Assembly (NCBI RefSeq): GCF_009649635.1
Contig: NZ_WJII01000003.1
Location: forward strand, 62,001-126,000
DNA length: 64,000 nucleotides
Direction: 5' to 3'
Origin: Microbacterium sp. SYP-A9085
GTDB lineage: Bacteria > Actinomycetota > Actinomycetes > Actinomycetales > Microbacteriaceae
The notes under the pieces are model-generated. The model did no database searches. It was not told the origin of the DNA and saw only the letters and a list, made by a program, of their open reading frames with translations. The stretch's first letter is position 1. The number at the start of each line of letters is the position of its first letter. Of this stretch, positions 58,756 to 64,000 are shown one piece after another. Both the position numbers and the translations under genes were made by a program.

Positions 58756-59838
58756 CTAGGTGGCGGCGATGTGGCGGTCGGCCTCGCGGCGCGCCCAGCG
58801 CTCGGCCTCCGCGAGCGTTTCGCGGGTGAGCAAGCCGGGGGCTTCGTGCGATTCGACGACGCGGCGCACCGTGTCGACGATGCCGAGGAACGGCAGCCGA
58901 TGCGCATGGAACGCCTCCACCGCCTGCTCGTTCGCCGCGTTGAACACGGCCGGGTAGGTGCCACCGGCGCCCCCCACGCGCTTGGCCAGCGCCACGGCGG
59001 GGAACGCGTCCTCGTCCAGCGGCTCGAACGTCCACGATGACGCCGTCGTCCAGTCCAGGGGCCGGCCCACGCCGGCCACCCGCCGCGGCCAGTCCAGGCC
59101 CAGCGAGATCGGCAGGCGCATGTCCGGCGGCGACGCCTGCGCAACGGTCGAGCCGTCCACGAACTCCACCATCGAGTGCACTATCGACTGCGGATGCACG
59201 ACGACCTCGATGCGCTCGTACGGGACGTCGAACAGCAGGTGCGCCTCGATCACCTCGAGCCCCTTGTTCACGAGGGTTGCCGAGTTCGTGGTGACCACGC
59301 GGCCCATCCGCCAGGTCGGGTGCGCGAGCGCCTGCTCCGGCGTCACGCCCGCCAGCGCCGCGCGGCGCCGCCCGCGGAACGGGCCGCCGGACGCCGTGAG
59401 CACGAGCCGGCGCACCTCGCCCGGCCCGCCCGCGCGCAGCGCCTGCGCGATAGCGGAGTGCTCGGAGTCCACCGGCACTATCTGGCCGGGAGCGGCCAGC
59501 GCTGTGACCAGCTCACCGCCCACGATCAGCGACTCCTTGTTGGCCAGCGCCAGCGTGCGCCCGCACTCCAACGCGGCGAGCGTGGGTCCGAGGCCCACCG
59601 ACCCGGTGATGCCGTTAAGGACCACGTCGGCATCGACGTCCCGCACCAGTTGCTCGGCCTCGATCTCGCCGAGCGCGGTGTGCTCGACGCCGAACTCGTC
59701 CGCCTGCGCTGCCAGCGCCGCGCTGTCCGTGCCCGCCGCGAGCCCCACGACCTCGAAGCGCCCCGGATGCGCGCGGATCACCGCCAGCGCCTGGGTGCCG
59801 ATCGAGCCGGTCGAGCCGAGGATGAGGACGCGCCGCAT
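58756..59838 (-). CDS. dxr: 1-deoxy-D-xylulose-5-phosphate reductoisomerase
   Basis: The 360-residue MEP-pathway enzyme converts DXP to MEP with NADPH. It has the Rossmann motif [15 protein letters not shown] at the N-terminus, [14 protein letters not shown] near 98, the metal-binding [14 protein letters not shown] near 121, and the substrate loop [10 protein letters not shown] near 150. The C-terminal domain contains [11 protein letters not shown] near 310. This is the usual length for actinobacteria. It is 18 nt downstream of the FKBP lipoprotein gene, so the two may be co-transcribed. Confidence 0.97.
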   Translation of the reverse strand: MRRVLILGSTGSIGTQALAVIRAHPGRFEVVGLAAGTDSAALAAQADEFGVEHTALGEIEAEQLVRDVDADVVLNGITGSVGLGPTLAALECGRTLALANKESLIVGGELVTALAAPGQIVPVDSEHSAIAQALRAGGPGEVRRLVLTASGGPFRGRRRAALAGVTPEQALAHPTWRMGRVVTTNSATLVNKGLEVIEAHLLFDVPYERIEVVVHPQSIVHSMVEFVDGSTVAQASPPDMRLPISLGLDWPRRVAGVGRPLDWTTASSWTFEPLDEDAFPAVALAKRVGGAGGTYPAVFNAANEQAVEAFHAHRLPFLGIVDTVRRVVESHEAPGLLTRETLAEAERWARREADRHIAAT

Positions 59839-59855
59839 CCCGCCAGCCTATTCAG

Positions 59856-60803
59856 CTACTGCGCGGTGTTGTGCTGGACGCCCAGGATGTCGACGACGAA
59901 CACGAGGGTCTGACCCTTCAGGTCCTTCTCGTTGATCTTGCCCTCGCCGTACGCGACCGAGGGCGGCAGCACCGCGAGCACCTGCGATCCGACAGTCTCG
60001 CCGGTCACCGCGTCGCTGAAGCCCTTCACGACGCCTTGGCCGACCTGGAACGAGAACGGCTGGCCGCCCCAGCTCTTGTCGAACGTCTTGCCCGAGTTCC
60101 AGGAGACGCCCGAGTACTGCACGAGCACCGCGTCGCCCGCGGCGACCTTCTCGCCGTCGCCGCGCTTCAGGGTCTCCTTCTTGAACGCCGTCGGCATGTC
60201 GGTCTTCGGGAGCGTCACCGACGGCGTGCCGTCGGATGCGAGCTTCACGGCCGGGAATCCGTCCTGCGGCGCGACCGCCGTGCCCCACGCCGCGTTCGGG
60301 ACGATGTCGAGCACGTCGACGATGTCCACGCTCGCCGGGTTCGTCTGGTCGCCGGGGATCGCCGCGACCACACGGGTGCCGACGCCGGCGCAGCCGAGCA
60401 CCTGACCGAGGATGCTGTTCGCGGAGATCTGCTGCGGCAGCAGGCTCGACTCGCCCTGGCCGATCGCGCCGTTCTTCGCTCCGGTCTTCGCGTTGAACTC
60501 GGTCAGCGCGAACTTGACGAGGTCGCCGGCCCGCAGCTTCGCGCCGGTGCCCTCGGTGACGATGCTGCTCTCCAGGGTCTTGACCTCGAGCGGCTTGTCG
60601 AACTCGGCCTTGGCCTCCTTGCCGACGTCGCCGGTGACCTTGACGGCGTCGGATGCCGTGCCGGCGGCGACCTTTGCCGTGCACAGGTCGGCGGCCGCGG
60701 TCGTGGTCGGTGACGCCGAGGGCGCGGCCTGGCTCGAGCAGCCCGCCAGCGCCAGCACGGCGAGTGCGGCGGCGGACAGGGCGATGATGGGGCGGGTGCG
60801 CAC
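59856..60803 (-). CDS. FKBP-type peptidyl-prolyl isomerase, lipoprotein
   Basis: The 315-residue protein is made with a lipoprotein signal: RPIIALSAAALAVLALAGCS, where the Cys near residue 22 should be lipidated. A first, degenerate FKBP-like domain (residues about 75-185, LRAGDLVKFALTEFNAKTG) is followed by a catalytic-like FKBP domain (residues about 205-312: GDAVLVQYSGVSWNSGKTFD; VVKGFSDAVTGETVGSQVLA; LVFVVDIL). It should assist folding outside the membrane. The GTG at 60803 has TGAGGACTTCC upstream; a longer in-frame ATG at 60920 is rejected because it would bury the signal peptide. Confidence 0.92.
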   Translation of the reverse strand: MRTRPIIALSAAALAVLALAGCSSQAAPSASPTTTAAADLCTAKVAAGTASDAVKVTGDVGKEAKAEFDKPLEVKTLESSIVTEGTGAKLRAGDLVKFALTEFNAKTGAKNGAIGQGESSLLPQQISANSILGQVLGCAGVGTRVVAAIPGDQTNPASVDIVDVLDIVPNAAWGTAVAPQDGFPAVKLASDGTPSVTLPKTDMPTAFKKETLKRGDGEKVAAGDAVLVQYSGVSWNSGKTFDKSWGGQPFSFQVGQGVVKGFSDAVTGETVGSQVLAVLPPSVAYGEGKINEKDLKGQTLVFVVDILGVQHNTAQ

Positions 60804-60931
60804 GGAAGTCCTCAGGGTTCGGGAGCGGGCGGAACATCCATCCTCCCGCACTTTCTCAAGACGTTCCTGAGAGCGGGGCCGGACGCCGGGCGCGGCACGC
60901 CGACATGCCGTCAGCGGCATGGAGTCGGCTG

Positions 60932-60937
60932 TACCCT
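60932..60937 (+). promoter_or_regulatory. -10 hexamer TACCCT for the acyltransferase gene
   Basis: TACCCT, then CGATGG, then the GTG at 60944, which identifies the true start inside a longer open frame. Confidence 0.5.
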
Positions 60938-60943
60938 CGATGG

Positions 60944-61729
60944 GTGCCAGAACCGGAGACGCCCGCCCTCGACATCCCGGACGACGGCAAGGCGACGCCG
61001 AAGAAGCCCTCGGTGGCTTTCGCCTATGCGGTCGGCCGCTTCCTGCTCACGCCGCTGGCGCGCGTGCTGTACCGGCCGCGCATCACGGGGCGGGAGAACG
61101 TCCCACGGACGGGCCCCGTGATCTTCGCCAGCAATCACCTGTCGTTCATCGACTCGATAGCGATCCCGGTGTCCGCGCCCCGGAACGTGCGATTCCTCGC
61201 GAAGGCCACGTACTTCGAGGGCACCGGCGTCGGCAGCTGGCTCAGCCGCACGTTCTTCACCGCGCTGGGCGCGACGCCCGTGCGCCGCGGCGCTGGCCAG
61301 GCGGCGCTGGATGCACTCGAGCAGCAGAAGCTGCTGCTCGAGGCCGGCGAGGCCGTGGCGCTGTACCCGGAAGGGACCCGGTCGCTGGACGGCCGCCTGT
61401 ACAAGGGCCGCACCGGGGTCGCGTTCCTGGCCCTGCAGACCGGCGCGCCGGTGGTGCCGGTGGGCCTGGTCGGCACCGCCGACGTGATGCCGGTCGGCGC
61501 GCGCTTCCCGCGACTGCACCCGCGCGTCTCGGTGCGGTTCGGGACGCCGATCGACGTCAGCGCGCACGGCCCGGCCACCTCCGGCCGGGCGCGCCGGACC
61601 GCCACCGACGCGATCATGGCCGCCATCCACGACCTGTCCGGTCAGGAGCTCGCGCACGCGTACAACGAGGCGCCCGCACTGAACCCCATCGAGCGGATCA
61701 GGCAGGCTCTCCCACACGAGCGCCGCTGA
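60944..61729 (+). CDS. 1-acyl-sn-glycerol-3-phosphate acyltransferase (PlsC-like)
   Basis: The 261-residue protein has the PlsC motifs: FASNHLSFIDSIAI near 63-76 (N-H-x4-D), ALGATPVRRGAGQAALDA near 110, the acceptor site YPEGTRSLDG near 145, and VVPVGLVGTADVMPVG near 172. It transfers an acyl chain to lysophosphatidate in phospholipid synthesis, or to another acceptor in related subfamilies. The last 32 nt overlap the 3' end of the converging osmC-like gene. Confidence 0.92.
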   Translation: MPEPETPALDIPDDGKATPKKPSVAFAYAVGRFLLTPLARVLYRPRITGRENVPRTGPVIFASNHLSFIDSIAIPVSAPRNVRFLAKATYFEGTGVGSWLSRTFFTALGATPVRRGAGQAALDALEQQKLLLEAGEAVALYPEGTRSLDGRLYKGRTGVAFLALQTGAPVVPVGLVGTADVMPVGARFPRLHPRVSVRFGTPIDVSAHGPATSGRARRTATDAIMAAIHDLSGQELAHAYNEAPALNPIERIRQALPHERR

Positions 61730-62192
61730 CGGTCATCTCGGGCTCGACGCGCACCGGGAAGTTCACCGAGTTCGCGATGAAGCACCACTCGTGCGCCTGG
61801 TGGTGCGCCGCGGATGCCGCCTCGAGCATGGATGCCTCGGCCACCGTGACCCGGGGCCGCAGCACAACCTCCGTGAACGCACCGCCGCCCCGGCCGTCCT
61901 CGGTCAGCAGGCCGCTCGCGTCATCCGTGTACGCGACGACGACCACTCCGGCGGTGACGCACGCATGCAGGTACGACAGCAGGTGGCATTCGCTGAGGGC
62001 CGCCAGTAGCAGTTCCTCCGGGTTCCAGCGGGACGGATCGCCGCGGAACGGCTTGTCGGCGGACACCGGGAGATCCGGCTTGCCGTCCGAGGACAGCGTG
62101 ACCAGCCGGTCATAGTCCTTGTATCCGGTCGTCCCGGTGCCGCGGTTGCCGGTCCATTCGGACCGCAGACGATAGTGGTGCTCGCCGATCAT
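61698..62192 (-). CDS. OsmC family peroxiredoxin-like protein
   Basis: The 164-residue OsmC/Ohr-fold protein has both redox Cys: LSECHLLSYLHACVTAG near 67-83 and HHQAHEWCFIANSVNFPV near 129-146 (the second in the usual H-x2-C-x4-S arrangement). The NPEELLLAALSECHL motif is typical of the OsmC rather than the Ohr branch. Expected function: reduction of organic hydroperoxides with lipoyl or thiol donors. It starts at 62192 with no close neighbour upstream except the divergent asparaginase gene. Confidence 0.92.
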   Translation of the reverse strand: MIGEHHYRLRSEWTGNRGTGTTGYKDYDRLVTLSSDGKPDLPVSADKPFRGDPSRWNPEELLLAALSECHLLSYLHACVTAGVVVVAYTDDASGLLTEDGRGGGAFTEVVLRPRVTVAEASMLEAASAAHHQAHEWCFIANSVNFPVRVEPEMTVSGARVGEPA

Positions 62193-62289
62193 GTCCTCAG
62201 TCTGGCACGCGGTCCACTGCCGGGGCGGCGGGGCCCGGAGGCACCGTGCTGCCCGGCCATGCCGCGCCGGGCACGTGTCGGCACGGCGG

Positions 62290-62295
62290 TAGGCT
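62290..62295 (+). promoter_or_regulatory. -10 hexamer TAGGCT for the asparaginase gene
   Basis: TAGGCT, then GAGAGCC (7 nt), then the GTG at 62303. Confidence 0.5.
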
Positions 62296-62302
62296 GAGAG
62301 CC

Positions 62303-63292
62303 GTGCCGCAGACCTTCGCCGCCACCGCCGCCGTCGAGCTCGCCGTGATCGAGCGCAGCGGGTTCGTGGAGTCCCGGCACAGCGGCTCGGCGGTCGTCCT
62401 CGCCCCGGACGGGGAGGTGCTCCGCGAGTACGGCGATGCGAACGCCCTGATCCTCCCCCGCTCCACGCTCAAGCCGATCCAGGCGCTGGCCTGCCTCGGC
62501 GCCGGCGCGCCGCTGGTGGGCGCGCAGCTGGCCCTGGCCACCGCGAGCCACTCCGGGACGGACCGTCATGTGGCCGTCGTACGCGAGATCCTCGCCGCCG
62601 CCCACCTGACCGAGGACGACCTGGAGTGTCCGGCCGCGTGGCCCGGGGACACCGCCACCCGGGACGAGATGGTCCGCGACCACGCGACGCCCTCCCGGGT
62701 GCGGATGAACTGCTCAGGCAAGCACGCCGCGATGCTGCTGACGTGCCGCACATCCGGGTGGGACACCGCCGGCTACCTCGACCCGTCGCACCCGCTGCAG
62801 GTGCAGATCCGCGAGCTTGTGGAACGGCTCACCGGCATGCGGGTCGCCGCGACGGCGGTGGACGGCTGCGGCGCCCCCGTGTACGCGGTGACCCTCGCGG
62901 CGCTGGCGAAGGCGATGCACAGGATCGGGACGTCGTCGGCGAGCTCGCCGTTCGCCCTGCACCGCAATGCCGGAGCGCTGGTGGAGGCGGTGCGCGAGAA
63001 CCCGTGGACGATCGCCGGCCCGGGATTGGCCGACACCATCGTCGCCGAGCGGCTCGGCGTGCTCTCCAAGGGCGGCGCCGAGGGCGTGCAGATCATGGTC
63101 GCCCCGAACGGCACGACCGTGGCGCTGAAGATGCTCGATGGGTCGTCGCGAGCGGCCGCCGTTGTCGCGATGCGGCTGCTTGAGCTGGCCGACGCTCTGC
63201 CTCCCGGCGACGTGGCCGCCGTTGTCTCACAGCTTCCTCTGGCCGTCACCGGCGGCGGACGGGACGTCGGGGCGATCCGCCCGGCGTTCTAA
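62303..63292 (+). CDS. Asparaginase of the thermolabile (Rhizobium etli AnsA-type) family
   Basis: A 329-residue member of the Asparaginase_II family (PF06089 type), unrelated to E. coli AnsA/AnsB. Conserved blocks are ERSGFVESRHSGSAVVL at the N-terminus, the catalytic-like LPRSTLKPIQALACLGAGA (S-T-L-K near residue 55), RMNCSGKHAAMLLTC near 135, and VDGCGAPVYAVTL near 190. Hydrolysis of L-asparagine to aspartate and ammonia is expected. The GTG start was chosen over an upstream in-frame ATG at 62246 because of the TAGGCT hexamer. Alanine dehydrogenase follows in the same direction. Confidence 0.92.
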   Translation: MPQTFAATAAVELAVIERSGFVESRHSGSAVVLAPDGEVLREYGDANALILPRSTLKPIQALACLGAGAPLVGAQLALATASHSGTDRHVAVVREILAAAHLTEDDLECPAAWPGDTATRDEMVRDHATPSRVRMNCSGKHAAMLLTCRTSGWDTAGYLDPSHPLQVQIRELVERLTGMRVAATAVDGCGAPVYAVTLAALAKAMHRIGTSSASSPFALHRNAGALVEAVRENPWTIAGPGLADTIVAERLGVLSKGGAEGVQIMVAPNGTTVALKMLDGSSRAAAVVAMRLLELADALPPGDVAAVVSQLPLAVTGGGRDVGAIRPAF

Positions 63293-63296
63293 CAGC

Positions 63297-63325
63297 GGCT
63301 CCGCGGGGAGCCCGAGCGAGCTCCC
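63297..63325 (+). promoter_or_regulatory. Two mutually exclusive hairpins between asparaginase and ald
   Basis: GGCTCC (63297-63302) can pair with GGAGCC (63307-63312). The overlapping GGGAGC (63306-63311) can instead pair with GCTCCC (63320-63325). They lie 23 nt before the ald start, close to the ribosome-binding site region. They may be a weak terminator or a translation-modulating structure. Confidence 0.3.
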
Positions 63326-63347
63326 ACGAGGAGCGGAAAGGAACCCG

Positions 63348-64000
63348 ATGAGGATCAGTGTCCCCACCGAGGTCAAGAACAACGAGTACCGCGTGGCGCT
63401 CACCCCCTCCGGGGTGCACGACCTCGTCGCGTCGGGGCATGAGGTGTTCGTGCAGTCCGGCGCGGGCCTGGGCTCGTCGATGCCCGATGGCGAATACCGC
63501 GATGCGGGAGCGACGATGCTCGACGACGCGGCGGAGGTCTGGGCGCGCGCCGAGTTGCTGCTGAAGGTGAAAGAGCCGATCGCCTCCGAGTACGGCTACT
63601 TCCGCGACGACCTGGTCCTTTTCACGTACCTGCACCTCGCCGCCGACCGAGCCCTCACCGACCGCCTGCTGGCGGACGGGATGACGGCCATCGCGTACGA
63701 GACCGTGCAGCTTGCCGGCGGCGGCCTGCCCCTGCTGGCGCCGATGAGCGAGGTCGCCGGGCGTCTCGCGCCCATGGTGGGCGCGCACACGCTGATGCGG
63801 TCCTCCGGCGGCCGGGGCCTGCTGATGTCGGGGGTTCCCGGGACCCGCCCCACCCGCGTGACGATCATCGGCGGCGGCGTCGCCGGCGCGAACGCGGCCG
63901 TCGTGGCGGCGGGCATGGGCGCCGACGTGACGGTGTTCGACACGAAGCTGCCGCGCCTGCGCTACCTGGACGACCACTTCCAGGGCCGGGTGAAGACCGC
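63348..64000 (+). CDS. ald: Alanine dehydrogenase, N-terminal 217 codons (runs off the right edge)
   Basis: It begins MRISVPTEVKNNEYRVALTP, the classical N-terminus of alanine dehydrogenase. It continues through LLLKVKEPIASEYGYFRDD (near 66-84), LFTYLHLAADRALTDRLL and the NAD-binding Rossmann motif TIIGGGVAGANAAVVAAGMG near 170-189. It interconverts L-alanine and pyruvate plus ammonia with NAD. GGAAAGGAACCCG gives a good ribosome-binding site for the ATG at 63348. The catalytic His near residue 95 (YLHLAAD) is present; the rest lies outside the window. Confidence 0.95.
   Translation, partial: MRISVPTEVKNNEYRVALTPSGVHDLVASGHEVFVQSGAGLGSSMPDGEYRDAGATMLDDAAEVWARAELLLKVKEPIASEYGYFRDDLVLFTYLHLAADRALTDRLLADGMTAIAYETVQLAGGGLPLLAPMSEVAGRLAPMVGAHTLMRSSGGRGLLMSGVPGTRPTRVTIIGGGVAGANAAVVAAGMGADVTVFDTKLPRLRYLDDHFQGRVKT

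Noticed and set aside
1..64000. tRNA or rRNA genes
   Set aside because: I looked for T-loop-like GGTTCGANTCC segments and conserved rRNA words and found none in a credible setting. A covariance-model scan would be needed to exclude a missed tRNA.

Overview
The window is high-GC actinobacterial DNA, roughly 70% GC by eye. The gene content fits Microbacteriaceae, probably Microbacterium or a close relative: a DUF5302 protein, the paired CE1759/CE1758-type flavin reductase and luciferase-like oxidase, an infB with a very long Pro/Gly/Ala-rich N-terminus, a nusA-ylxR-infB-rbfA cluster and a split dxr / rseP / ispG neighbourhood. It looks like ordinary chromosome. I found no rRNA, no tRNA, no CRISPR, no transposase, no phage gene and no plasmid gene. 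Genus is inference; the phylum-level call is firm.

Layout. 1-7.7 kb (mostly minus): a histidine phosphatase fragment, an aldo/keto-reductase-like protein without its catalytic residues, pnp, two oppositely charged small proteins (plus strand), a flavin reductase/flavin monooxygenase pair, an alpha/beta hydrolase, then rpsO. 7.9-18.8 kb: an MFS exporter, YceI, FKBP, a DUF559 protein bracketed by two hairpin repeats, a PrsW protease, a FAH-family hydrolase, aspartate ammonia-lyase, a metallophosphoesterase and a PiT phosphate transporter. 19-26 kb: oligopeptidase B, a 20-nt-period palindromic array, pfkA, an SNF2-type helicase and a DHA2 MFS transporter. 26.3-31.4 kb: a deoxyribose-5-phosphate catabolic operon (SorC-family regulator, membrane protein, deoC, two ALDH genes) behind a 26-bp operator. 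31.5-41.6 kb: information processing (ribF, truB, mutY, rbfA, infB, ylxR, nusA), an M23 endopeptidase and a kinase-like protein that has lost its P-loop. 41.7-50.8 kb: a membrane-lipase fusion, a LOG protein, proS, an RNB ribonuclease, a gutted pyroglutamyl peptidase, a phosphotransferase, an AlaX-like editing protein and a VOC protein. 50.8-64 kb: ispG, a tryptophan-attenuated fused trpEG, rseP, a copper-associated gene pair, a MurE-like ligase, a second palindromic array, dxr, an FKBP lipoprotein, an acyltransferase, OsmC, asparaginase and the start of alanine dehydrogenase.

How genes work together. DeoC cleaves deoxyribose-5-phosphate to glyceraldehyde-3-phosphate and acetaldehyde, and the adjacent ALDH can oxidise the acetaldehyde. 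AspA, asparaginase and alanine dehydrogenase all handle amino-group nitrogen. Dxr and IspG are both MEP-pathway enzymes. The trpEG gene carries a complete leader-peptide attenuator.

Three sequence-level features run across the window. First, many genes lack a Shine-Dalgarno and start 6-8 nt after a TANNNT hexamer, which implies leaderless mRNAs. Second, several intergenic spaces are filled by long hairpins whose arms are tandem 18-, 19- or 20-nt units, or by direct repeats of self-complementary units. Third, the hexamer GGATGC/GCATCC is clearly over-represented, even where it forces rare codons.
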